From positions 1 through 12,702 of the forward strand of contig JBEKFZ010000113.1 in NCBI GenBank assembly GCA_050013075.1: a stretch of 12,702 nucleotides of DNA, given 5' to 3'. Position 1 is the first letter of the stretch; each line of letters starts with the position of its first letter. Source of the stretch: JBEKIK01 sp050013075. Its GTDB lineage: Bacteria; Planctomycetota; Planctomycetia; Pirellulales; Thermoguttaceae. A program made the position numbers and the translations under genes. Positions 1-5,555 of this stretch are shown here, one piece after another. The notes below the pieces were generated by a model. That model saw only the letters and a program-made list of their open reading frames with translations. It was not told the DNA's origin and did no database searches.

Positions 1-101
1 GCAACATCATCCGCGCCGAATTTTTGGCCGCTGCCAGTTGCCGACGCCTGCCGCGAAAAATTCGCGCCCTCGTCAATCAACTGCTCGGCCTTGCAAATTA
101 A
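1..101 (+). CDS. 3' end of an unidentified gene (partial)
   Basis: Reading from base 3, one frame stays open for 32 codons and ends at TAA (99-101). The residues are basic and leucine-rich near the end (…RALVNQLLGLAN), which suits a helical C-terminus. The other two + frames give less protein-like translations. The gene starts outside the window and no family can be named. It is separated from the next gene by about 50 bases. Confidence is low because the stretch is short. Confidence 0.3.
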   Translation, partial: NIIRAEFLAAASCRRLPRKIRALVNQLLGLAN

Positions 102-150
102 TGTGATCATTTTTTAGGAAAGTGCAGACCTTTTTATAGGGGGCAGAAAT

Positions 151-702
151 ATGTTTGAACAAACAAAAATTGATGAGGCAAGATACTTTCTATCGAAAAT
201 GGAAGTCTCTCTCAATGATCGTAAATCTTTTTGCTATGAGTTGAGTGCGTTTCTCTCTGCTTCGCGATCCGTCTTGCAGTATGTATTCGAAGAAGTTGGA
301 GGAAATACTGGATCAAAACCTAGAGATAAATTGTGGTACGACACACAAGTCGCCAATAATCCCATTTTCAAATTCTTTAAAGACAAGCGAGATGTTTCTG
401 TACATGAAACACCAGTATCACCTACAGCGATTATAAATATCTCGGTTACCCATACTCTTCATATTTCTGATTCAGTTGCAGTTGAGGTACAGGATAAAGA
501 TTTAAAGATCGTTCCTGAGGCAACAATAACTCCAACTCCACCAACTGGCATGGAACCTCAACCTGTTTCCGCCTCATATGAATACAATTTCCCTGATTGG
601 GCAGGACCAGAAGATGTTTTGATTTTATGTAAAAAATACCTGGATGAACTTGACATTTTTATAAAGGATGGCATCGGTCAAGGATTCTTGTCAAAAGCAT
701 AA
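151..702 (+). CDS. HEPN-like hypothetical protein with R-x4-H motif
   Basis: Encodes 183 residues. A purine-rich Shine-Dalgarno (AGGGGG) lies about 8 bases before ATG 151, supporting this start. The N-terminal half (about 5-90) looks all-helical: a segment YELSAFLSASRSVLQYVFEE near 29-48 is followed by FFKDKRDVSVHE, where R80 and H85 form an R-x4-H motif. That motif is the catalytic signature of HEPN ribonucleases, and the layout also matches a common class of uncharacterised HEPN-like proteins. The middle (about 92-122) is beta-like, followed by a Thr/Pro-rich linker and a helical C-terminus. HEPN proteins occur in toxin-antitoxin and anti-phage systems, but many relatives have no known role. 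Base composition is clearly more AT-rich than the genes from 1393 onward, suggesting acquired DNA. No antitoxin overlaps it. The HEPN assignment is inference from the motif and helix pattern. Confidence 0.6.
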   Translation: MFEQTKIDEARYFLSKMEVSLNDRKSFCYELSAFLSASRSVLQYVFEEVGGNTGSKPRDKLWYDTQVANNPIFKFFKDKRDVSVHETPVSPTAIINISVTHTLHISDSVAVEVQDKDLKIVPEATITPTPPTGMEPQPVSASYEYNFPDWAGPEDVLILCKKYLDELDIFIKDGIGQGFLSKA

Positions 703-724
703 TTCCAAAGGTTTTTTACCGGGG

Positions 725-753
725 CATGAAAATTTCATGTGAACGAACCGTTC
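725..753. promoter_or_regulatory. Adjacent palindromes in the 703-852 intergenic region
   Basis: Two dyads lie side by side. CATGAAA-A-TTTCATG (725-739) is a perfect 7-bp inverted repeat around one base. GAACG-AAC-CGTTC (741-753) is a perfect 5-bp inverted repeat and contains GAAC-C-GTTC. Neither is followed by a T-run, so they are poor terminator candidates. They could bind a regulator of the DUF4160/DUF2442 pair downstream. The GAAC…GTTC spacing does not fit a Gram-positive LexA box. Confidence 0.3.
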
Positions 754-837
754 TGACATTGGCCAACAAGCAAACAAATCGCAAACCAGGGGGGATTAAC
801 GTTGGATATTAGGCTACTTGATGAATTCGTCCATTTG

Positions 838-850
838 ATGTAGTCTACAT
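838..850. promoter_or_regulatory. Palindrome touching the DUF4160 start codon
   Basis: ATGTAG-T-CTACAT is a perfect 6-bp inverted repeat ending two bases before ATG 853. It occupies the position where a Shine-Dalgarno would be, and no SD is visible for that start. It could be an operator or an RNA element at the initiation site; the sequence alone does not decide. Confidence 0.35.
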
Positions 851-852
851 AT

Positions 853-1113
853 ATGCCTGTTGTTAGCAGATTTTTTGGTATCGCTATAGCTTTTTATTGG
901 GAAGATCATCTTCCGCCTCATTTCCACGCGAAGTATAGCGGCGATGAAGCCATGATTGACATCCGCACTGGAGAGGTCCTACGAGGCGATCTTTCTAAGC
1001 GTTCATTGGCTCTGGTGCAGGAATGGCGTAAGATGCACACAAGCGAATTGTTGGAAGATTGGGAACGCGCCAAACAACGCAAACCGCTGGTATACATTTC
1101 GCCTTTGGAGTAA
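853..1113 (+). CDS. DUF4160 domain protein
   Basis: Encodes 86 residues, the usual full length of DUF4160 proteins. The family pattern is clear: an N-terminal strand pair (RFFGIAIAFYWEDHLPPHFHAKY) with the His-rich PPHFHA segment near 21-26, an acidic strand, then GDLSKRSLALVQEW and a C-terminal helix. ATG 853 is the first possible start, since an in-frame TAG at 841-843 closes the frame upstream. No SD precedes it, but a 13-codon TTG-started mini-frame with a G-rich SD ends at 843 and could feed ribosomes in by coupling. DUF2442 follows 3 bases later, so the two are co-transcribed. DUF4160 and DUF2442 often occur as neighbours and the pair is suspected of being toxin-antitoxin-like; the biochemical role is unknown. 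Confidence 0.85.
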   Translation: MPVVSRFFGIAIAFYWEDHLPPHFHAKYSGDEAMIDIRTGEVLRGDLSKRSLALVQEWRKMHTSELLEDWERAKQRKPLVYISPLE

Positions 1114-1116
1114 TCG

Positions 1117-1365
1117 ATGATTTTGCATGTTATTGAAGCCCAATACGAACGAGATTACATACTGCGTCTTAAGTTTAACGACGGCGCGGAGGGGCTAGTC
1201 GATCTTGCCGACCAACTTTACGGGGAAATGTTCGAGCCGCTGAAAGACCTAAATAAGTTCCGATCTTTCATGGTCGATCCGGAACTAAACACCGTCGTCT
1301 GGGAAAACGGCGCCGATTTAGCACCGGAATTTCTTCATCAGCGCCTGCTGGTACCCACGCAATAA
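1117..1365 (+). CDS. DUF2442 domain protein
   Basis: Encodes 82 residues, full length for DUF2442. Typical features are a central strand pair (YILRLKFNDGAEGLVDL, about 14-30), then LKDLNKFRSFMVDPELNTVVWENGADLAPEFLHQRL toward the end, where the VVWENGADLAPEFL segment is the family's hallmark. ATG 1117 begins 3 bases after the DUF4160 stop, and GGAG in the end of that gene supplies the SD at a good distance, so the two are translated from one message. The partner arrangement matches many bacterial DUF4160-DUF2442 pairs. Which member, if either, would be a toxin or an antitoxin is not established. Confidence 0.85.
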   Translation: MILHVIEAQYERDYILRLKFNDGAEGLVDLADQLYGEMFEPLKDLNKFRSFMVDPELNTVVWENGADLAPEFLHQRLLVPTQ

Positions 1366-1392
1366 TCATCTCATTTGGCGCAGGAAAACCTC

Positions 1393-2562
1393 ATGTCCTA
1401 CGGCGAAGTCCGCGATTTTCTGGCAAAACACACGGAGTTGATCGAGTTGATCGGTCCCGACGGCGCCCGGGTGGCCGTGGCCCCGAGATATCAAGGCCGG
1501 GTAATGACTTCAAGCTGCAATGGCCCGGATGGCATGAGCTTCGGGTTCGTCAATCGCGATTTCATCTCGGCCGGGATTCCCAACGAGCATTTCAACAACT
1601 ACGGCGGCGAAGAACGCTTATGGATCTCGCCCGAGGGCGGGCAGTTCAGCCTGTGGTTCAAGCCCGGCGTTAAGCAGCAGACTCTAGCCGACTGGTTCAC
1701 CCCGCCCGAGTTGAACGACGGCCCCTGGCCCGTCGTTTCGCGGGAAGACAATACGGCGGTGAGCATGGGGGTAAAAATGAAACTGCAAAACACCTCGGCC
1801 ACGCGGTTCGACGTGGAAGTCGCCCGCGTCGTGCGCTTGCTTTCAGCAGCCGATTGCGGAAAACTCTTCGGCCCCTCGGCGGCCAAAACATTGTCGCAAA
1901 CCGGCCTCAAAATGGCGGCTTATGAAACCAACAATCAAATAACCAACCTTGGCCCGGCCATGAGCAAGGAAAAAGGGCTGATTTCGATTTGGATGCTGGG
2001 CATGTTCAATGCGGGTCCGAAAACCGTAGTATTAGTACCTTATAAACCCGGCGATCCCTCGCAATTCAGCCCGGTGGTCCAGAGCGATTATTTTGGTAAA
2101 GTCCCGCCCGATCGCCTGAAAATACTCACGGAGGCGGTCCTGTTTCGCGCCGATGGCCTGTTCCGATCGAAGATCGGCACTTCGCAGCGCCGCGCCAGGG
2201 ACATTGTCGGATCGATAGATTATCAGGCCAATGTACTCACGCTGGTGAAATTCAGCTTGCCCGACAACCCGGCGGATAATCTGTACATGAGCAACCTTTG
2301 GGACGGACAGCTTGCCCAGCCATACGTCGGCGACGTGATGAACAGCTACAACGACGGTCCTCCGGAGCCGGGGAAAAAGGGGATGGGCGCGTTTTACGAG
2401 CTTGAATCGCTTTCGCCCGCCAAGGAACTCAAGACCGGCGAATCCATCTCGCATAAAAACGTTACCGTTCATATCCAAGCCGACCGGGACGCGCTGGCCC
2501 GATTGGCCCGGGATATTCTCGGCGTCGATCTGGAAAAAGTCCGCAAGGAAATGCAACTTTAA
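1393..2562 (+). CDS. Conserved hypothetical protein, DUF6786-like
   Basis: Encodes 389 residues from ATG 1393. A TTG six codons upstream (1375) is in frame, but AGGA at 1382-1385 sits 7 bases before the ATG, so the ATG is preferred. The protein is soluble-looking, with no signal peptide or membrane helix. It is rich in Gly, Pro, Trp and aromatic beta-type segments (MSFGFVNRDFIS, LWISPEGGQFSLWF, WMLGMF, MNSYNDGPPEPG, GAFYELESLSP), suggesting a beta-sandwich fold such as those seen in carbohydrate-related proteins. The YNDGPP…FYELESLSP region recalls DUF6786-type hypotheticals of Planctomycetota and Bacteroidota. That family name is from memory and tentative. The gene stands alone, about 30 bases after DUF2442, and its higher GC suggests it belongs to the host backbone rather than the accessory patch. 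Confidence 0.7.
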   Translation: MSYGEVRDFLAKHTELIELIGPDGARVAVAPRYQGRVMTSSCNGPDGMSFGFVNRDFISAGIPNEHFNNYGGEERLWISPEGGQFSLWFKPGVKQQTLADWFTPPELNDGPWPVVSREDNTAVSMGVKMKLQNTSATRFDVEVARVVRLLSAADCGKLFGPSAAKTLSQTGLKMAAYETNNQITNLGPAMSKEKGLISIWMLGMFNAGPKTVVLVPYKPGDPSQFSPVVQSDYFGKVPPDRLKILTEAVLFRADGLFRSKIGTSQRRARDIVGSIDYQANVLTLVKFSLPDNPADNLYMSNLWDGQLAQPYVGDVMNSYNDGPPEPGKKGMGAFYELESLSPAKELKTGESISHKNVTVHIQADRDALARLARDILGVDLEKVRKEMQL

Positions 2563-2595
2563 TGATGAATGTGGAATTATGAATGATGAATAAAA

Positions 2596-2613
2596 AAAAC
2601 CGCTTGCGGTTTT
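2596..2613 (-). terminator. Hairpin with A-run before / T-run after (stronger on - strand)
   Basis: AAAACCGC-TT-GCGGTTTT is a perfect 8-bp stem with a 2-base loop. Read on the + strand it ends in TTTT, and on the - strand the stem runs into eight T's (the A-run at 2592-2599). It is therefore a good rho-independent terminator shape for - strand transcription and a weaker one for the + strand gene that ends at 2562. It may work in both directions. Confidence 0.5.
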
Positions 2614-2628
2614 GCGATGCTGGTATAA

Positions 2629-2648
2629 GTGGGCAGTAAACTGCCCAC
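2629..2648. repeat. Perfect 9-bp inverted repeat
   Basis: GTGGGCAGT-AA-ACTGCCCAC forms a strong hairpin 15 bases after the 2596-2613 stem and is followed by a C-rich stretch, not a T-run. It may add to termination or be a small intergenic palindrome. No second copy is visible in this window. Confidence 0.5.
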
Positions 2649-2656
2649 CCCCACAT

Positions 2657-2698
2657 AATCCCCCAATTCCCAATCACTAATCCCCAATTCCAATCCCT
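2657..2698. repeat. Degenerate heptamer tandem repeat (AATYCCY)
   Basis: Six units read AATCCCCC, AATTCCC, AATCACT, AATCCCC, AATTCC and AATCCCT. They end 3 bases before the methyltransferase ATG, leaving that gene without a normal Shine-Dalgarno. A 10-bp direct repeat, AATGATGAAT at 2561-2570 and 2582-2591, lies earlier in the same intergenic region. The heptad spacing parallels the array at 4405-4474. Confidence 0.6.
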
Positions 2699-2701
2699 AA
2701 A

Positions 2702-3376
2702 ATGCTCCAGAGGGTTCTTGAAACCGAAGCCATGGACAGTGCTGAACAGGCGCTGGACTATGATTCAATGGACCACGCCGAGGTGAATCGGATTTTCGTG
2801 GCCGATTTGCTGGCGGCCGGCCCGGCTGCCGAGGACGGCGAAATCCTGGACTTGGGCACTGGCACGGCCTTGATACCCATCGAACTGTGCCGCATGGTTC
2901 CCAACGCCCGGGTGCTGGCTGTCGATGCGGCCGAACAGATGCTCGCCATCGGCCGGCGGAATGTGGAAAAGGCGGGTTTGGCCGGCCGCATCCGGCTGGA
3001 ACGGGTGGATGCCAAACGGCTTCCTTATCGCGACGGGCAATTTGCCACGGTTATTTCCAATAGTATAATTCATCACCTTTCCCATCCCAGCGCGGCAATA
3101 AACGAGGCATGGCGCGTGACCACTTCAGGCGGATTGATTTTTTTCCGCGATCTGTTCCGTCCCGACAATGAGGTCGTGCTTCGCCATCTGGTCGAAACCT
3201 ACGCGGCCGGGGCGAATCAGCACCAGCAACAAATGCTCGCCGATTCATTCCGCGCGGCCCTGACGGTGGAAGAAGTTCGCCAGTTGATTATTCCACTTAG
3301 AGCCCCGCCCGAAACGGTCCTCGCAACCAGCGACCGCCATTGGACCTGGGCAGTGCGGAAAGGCACAATAAAATAG
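2702..3376 (+). CDS. Class I SAM-dependent methyltransferase
   Basis: Encodes 224 residues with the Rossmann-type methyltransferase core. Motif I, ILDLGTGTALIPIEL, spans about 48-62 with the glycine-rich SAM loop at 50-56. The acidic residue after strand beta-2 is D75 (VLAVDAAEQM). Motif IV is FATVISNSIIHHLSHP (about 114-129), and a late strand GGLIFFRDLFRP follows. The N-terminal RVLETEAMDSAEQALDYDSMDH segment is typical of a subgroup of uncharacterised methyltransferases, which supports ATG 2702 over the in-frame ATG at 2732. There is no visible SD; the start abuts a tandem repeat. The gene has no partner in the same direction nearby, so the substrate cannot be inferred. It is cytoplasmic. 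The protein looks intact, and an insertion sequence begins 23 bases after its stop. Confidence 0.88.
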   Translation: MLQRVLETEAMDSAEQALDYDSMDHAEVNRIFVADLLAAGPAAEDGEILDLGTGTALIPIELCRMVPNARVLAVDAAEQMLAIGRRNVEKAGLAGRIRLERVDAKRLPYRDGQFATVISNSIIHHLSHPSAAINEAWRVTTSGGLIFFRDLFRPDNEVVLRHLVETYAAGANQHQQQMLADSFRAALTVEEVRQLIIPLRAPPETVLATSDRHWTWAVRKGTIK

Positions 3377-3385
3377 TTCTGACCG

Positions 3386-3396
3386 TCCCCTCTCCC
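3386..3396. repeat. Left arm of a palindromic repeat interrupted by the IS
   Basis: TCCCCTCTCCC (3386-3396) is the exact inverted partner of GGGAGAGGGGA at 4375-4385, on the other side of the insertion sequence. Rejoined across one AAA, they give an 11-bp stem with a 3-base loop. The same palindrome with loop TTT is intact at 8367-8389. Confidence 0.7.
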
Positions 3397-3399
3397 AAA

Positions 3400-3419
3400 G
3401 CAACATTATGCAACTGCTA
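3400..3419 (+). repeat. IS left terminal inverted repeat
   Basis: GCAACATTATGCAACTGCTA, identical to the reverse complement of 4352-4371. It overlaps the last codons and stop of the transposase gene. Confidence 0.92.
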
Positions 3420-4281
3420 TCATGTTGTTTGGTGAGGATTGGTTGTATTTTACTGTATTTATAAGGAATTTTGCTTGAACCCATTTGCGAACACGTTTTA
3501 TACGGCGAACCCAATTTGGCAATGGAGCCAGTCCGCCACCGAAGTTCGTCAGGTGAGCGAATTGTTGTTCAATATATTCTCGTTCCGCCATAAGAGCTTT
3601 GCCGAATTTGGTTTGCAACAAATTTATGGCACGCAATCGATCAGGATCATGGCTACGATGCCCCAGTCCTGTTCCTGGACGTTTACGTGGAGCTACTAAC
3701 TGATGATTATATTGCCGAGCGAGAGCATACAGTGGATTGCTGTCATAAATGCTATCGCCCAGCAGATAGCCGCCTCCTTGAAGATCGGGGAGCATACGTT
3801 GAGTCATTTTCGTTTCACTTTCGTTCATTGGAGTCACACGCCATGTTAATGGGATCGGCCCATTACCCCAAACCGCAAAGATTTTATATCCCTTGGCCGG
3901 GCCGCGAACACTGTGCCCCCACTTGGCTTCCGGATCTTTGCTGTGCCCGCCGATTGGCAATGGCTTGGCATCGACGATTTTTACCCAACTTGTTGCCATT
4001 GTTGAAATTAGAACATATTGCTTTGTCACGGCATCGAGCAAGTATTCAACGCCAATGGAGTATAAACGGCGACTCATTGTCGATTGGGACGGCACATGTA
4101 TATACATATTCCAGTTCATGGGCCAGTTTTTTAAATCCGTTGCCCAAAACGTTGGACGATCATGAATTACAGCCCATAAAAATACGCCAATAATTTCGCA
4201 GTCCTTATACAAACCGCGCGGCCAGCTCTTGTCGAGTTGGCATGCTAATACATACAATACCTTCCAGAGTTCCTGTTCCAT
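3406..4281 (-). CDS. IS5-like DDE transposase
   Basis: Encodes 291 residues. ATG 4281 is preceded by AAGGAG at a good distance, and the stop TAA (3408-3406) lies inside the left inverted repeat, so the last residues are encoded by the IS end. The N-terminal part (about 1-95) has a helical DNA-binding character, with SQSTMSRRLYSIG resembling the recognition region of this group. The catalytic triad can be placed at the D of WVKIVDAKPLPIGG, the first D of GGYLLGDSIYDSNPL, and the E of EREYIEQQFAHL, followed by the Arg/Lys-rich segment RRIKRVRKWVQAKFLINTVK typical of DDE_Tnp_1 transposases. It has no frameshift or stop, so it should be active. It reads toward the methyltransferase. Cuts and joins DNA at the element's ends. 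Confidence 0.9.
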   Translation of the reverse strand: MEQELWKVLYVLACQLDKSWPRGLYKDCEIIGVFLWAVIHDRPTFWATDLKNWPMNWNMYIHVPSQSTMSRRLYSIGVEYLLDAVTKQYVLISTMATSWVKIVDAKPLPIGGHSKDPEAKWGHSVRGPAKGYKIFAVWGNGPIPLTWRVTPMNESETKMTQRMLPDLQGGGYLLGDSIYDSNPLYALARQYNHQLVAPRKRPGTGLGHRSHDPDRLRAINLLQTKFGKALMAEREYIEQQFAHLTNFGGGLAPLPNWVRRIKRVRKWVQAKFLINTVKYNQSSPNNMIAVA

Positions 4282-4351
4282 ATCTTGTCTCCTTGTAAGG
4301 ATTTACTGAGACAATTATACGAACTGGAACTCATTTTTTTGCCCTCCCTGC

Positions 4352-4371
4352 TAGCAGTTGCATAATGTTGC
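4352..4371 (-). repeat. IS right terminal inverted repeat
   Basis: TAGCAGTTGCATAATGTTGC, a perfect 20-bp match to the left end in inverted orientation. It lies about 70 bases upstream of the transposase start. Confidence 0.92.
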
Positions 4372-4374
4372 AAA

Positions 4375-4385
4375 GGGAGAGGGGA
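4375..4385. repeat. Right arm of the IS-interrupted palindrome
   Basis: GGGAGAGGGGA, inverted partner of 3386-3396. It is followed by GAAAAAAATA and then the heptamer array. Confidence 0.7.
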
Positions 4386-4404
4386 GAAAAAAATAAACCT
4401 TCAT

Positions 4405-4474
4405 TGATAACTGAAAACTGATAACTGAAAACTGATAACTGATAACTGATAACTGAAAACTGATAACTTACAAC
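4405..4474. repeat. Heptanucleotide tandem array TGAWAAC, about 10 units
   Basis: Nine exact units alternate TGATAAC and TGAAAAC in the order T, A, T, A, T, T, T, A, T (middle base), followed by a decayed unit TTACAAC. The array ends 10 bases before the ABC ATPase start and so forms most of its leader. Heptamer arrays of this type occur between genes in cyanobacteria and other phyla. No stop-free reading frame or promoter function is evident. Confidence 0.9.
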
Positions 4475-4484
4475 TGGAGCCTTC

Positions 4485-5555
4485 ATGGTTGATCTGGCGG
4501 TTGATCTGCGGGACGTTGCCAAGACGTTTCAGCGCCGAGTACAGGCCCTGCGCGGGATTCAAATGCAGGTGCGGCCCGGGGAGATCTTCGGGCTTTTGGG
4601 TCCCAATGGGGCGGGCAAGAGCACGCTGGTCAAGATCATGATGACCGTTGTGCGCCCGACAAGGGCCGAGGGCACGATTTTGGGCCGCCCGATCGGGCAC
4701 AAGCCGACCCTTGCGCGGGTAGGATACTTGCCCGAGCACCATCGCTTTCCGCCCTATCTCACGGGGCGGCAGGCCTTGGAGTTCTTTGCCGCGCTGGCGA
4801 AAGTGGACCGGCGTGTCCGCAAGCGACGCGCCGGCGAGTTGCTGGAAATTGTCGGCCTGGAAAAATGGGCCAACACGAAAGTTGGCGTGTACTCCAAAGG
4901 CATGCAACAGCGCATCGCCCTGGCCCAGGCCCTGGTAAACGACCCGGACCTGGTCGTGCTCGACGAGCCCACCGACGGACTGGATCCGGTCGGGCGGCGC
5001 GACGTCCGCGAGTTGCTCGTCCGGCTGCGCGCGGCGGGCAAGACAATCTTTTTGAATAGCCACCTCCTCAGCGAGGTCGAGTGCATGTGCGACCGCGTGG
5101 CCATCCTGTCGGCGGGCAAGGTGGTCCGCCAGGGCACGCTCAACGAACTGACCGCCGGCAGCGAGCATTTTGAAATCCAACTCCACGGTGAACCCAATGC
5201 CGCCATGCGCGAGGCAATACGGGCGTCGCTGCCGTGCAATTTGGCCGTGTGCGCGACGGTCGTATCCGCGGCTCCGGCCGGCCCGAGCGCGCTACTGCCC
5301 AAGGAAATGGCATCGCTTCCCACGGGCGAATCGATCGAGATCGTCGGCTGCACGCTGCGAATCGCCACCGGCGATCCGCTCAGGATTCAGCCCATAATCG
5401 ACGCCTTGCGGAGCCGAGGGTTGGTAATTCGCGCTGTTCGACAGATGCGCCAGTCACTGGAAGACTTTTTTATACAGACGGTATCCGAGCAGCCGCAGGG
5501 TTCTCCGCCGCCGGGTACTTTGCCGCCGGCGCAAGCCCAAGGAGGTCGGCCATGA
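4485..5555 (+). CDS. ABC-2 type exporter, ATP-binding protein
   Basis: Encodes 356 residues with a complete nucleotide-binding domain: Walker A GPNGAGKST at 39-47, ABC signature YSKGMQQR at 136-143, Walker B LVVLDEP at 156-162 with catalytic E161, D-loop GLD at 165-167 and the H-loop histidine at 193. The Q-loop position is occupied by Glu/His (GYLPEHH, 80-86), as is common in ABC-2 exporters. After about 215 comes a long C-terminal extension, roughly like DUF4162, ending in a Pro/Gln/Gly-rich tail, which makes the protein longer than a usual subunit of about 300 residues. GGAG precedes ATG 4485. The stop overlaps the permease start (ATGA at 5552-5555), so the two are coupled. It hydrolyses ATP at the inner face of the membrane to drive its partner permease. 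The substrate is unknown. Confidence 0.93.
   Translation: MVDLAVDLRDVAKTFQRRVQALRGIQMQVRPGEIFGLLGPNGAGKSTLVKIMMTVVRPTRAEGTILGRPIGHKPTLARVGYLPEHHRFPPYLTGRQALEFFAALAKVDRRVRKRRAGELLEIVGLEKWANTKVGVYSKGMQQRIALAQALVNDPDLVVLDEPTDGLDPVGRRDVRELLVRLRAAGKTIFLNSHLLSEVECMCDRVAILSAGKVVRQGTLNELTAGSEHFEIQLHGEPNAAMREAIRASLPCNLAVCATVVSAAPAGPSALLPKEMASLPTGESIEIVGCTLRIATGDPLRIQPIIDALRSRGLVIRAVRQMRQSLEDFFIQTVSEQPQGSPPPGTLPPAQAQGGRP

Larger units (their letters stand above)
3397..4374. mobile_element. Complete IS5-like insertion sequence (972 bp) plus AAA target duplications
   Basis: The element spans 3400-4371 and is bounded by perfect 20-bp terminal inverted repeats: GCAACATTATGCAACTGCTA at 3400-3419 and its reverse complement at 4352-4371. 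AAA flanks it directly on both sides (3397-3399 and 4372-4374), consistent with a 3-bp target duplication. Beyond these lie the two arms of a palindromic repeat. It carries one intact transposase gene and no passenger gene. A 3-bp duplication, a length near 1 kb and the single DDE transposase fit the IS5 group (ISL2- or IS1031-like) better than IS4, but the exact family is not settled. Its composition is more AT-rich than the genes around it, and the perfect ends suggest recent arrival. Confidence 0.9.

Noticed and set aside
741..753. LexA-type SOS box
   Set aside because: The GAAC…GTTC half-sites are separated by five bases (or one), not the four required for the Gram-positive LexA box.
3687..4193. 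168-codon + strand frame inside the insertion sequence
   Set aside because: It is the antisense shadow of the transposase, which has the catalytic triad, an SD and the correct position between the inverted repeats.
4405..4474. CRISPR array
   Set aside because: Units are 7 bp with no spacers and no cas genes are nearby; it is a simple tandem repeat.
5234..5551. Upstream extension of the ABC permease frame
   Set aside because: It overlaps the ATPase coding sequence in another frame. The SD AAGGAGG and ATGA overlap point to ATG 5552 as the start, and the extension reads as Arg-rich shadow sequence.
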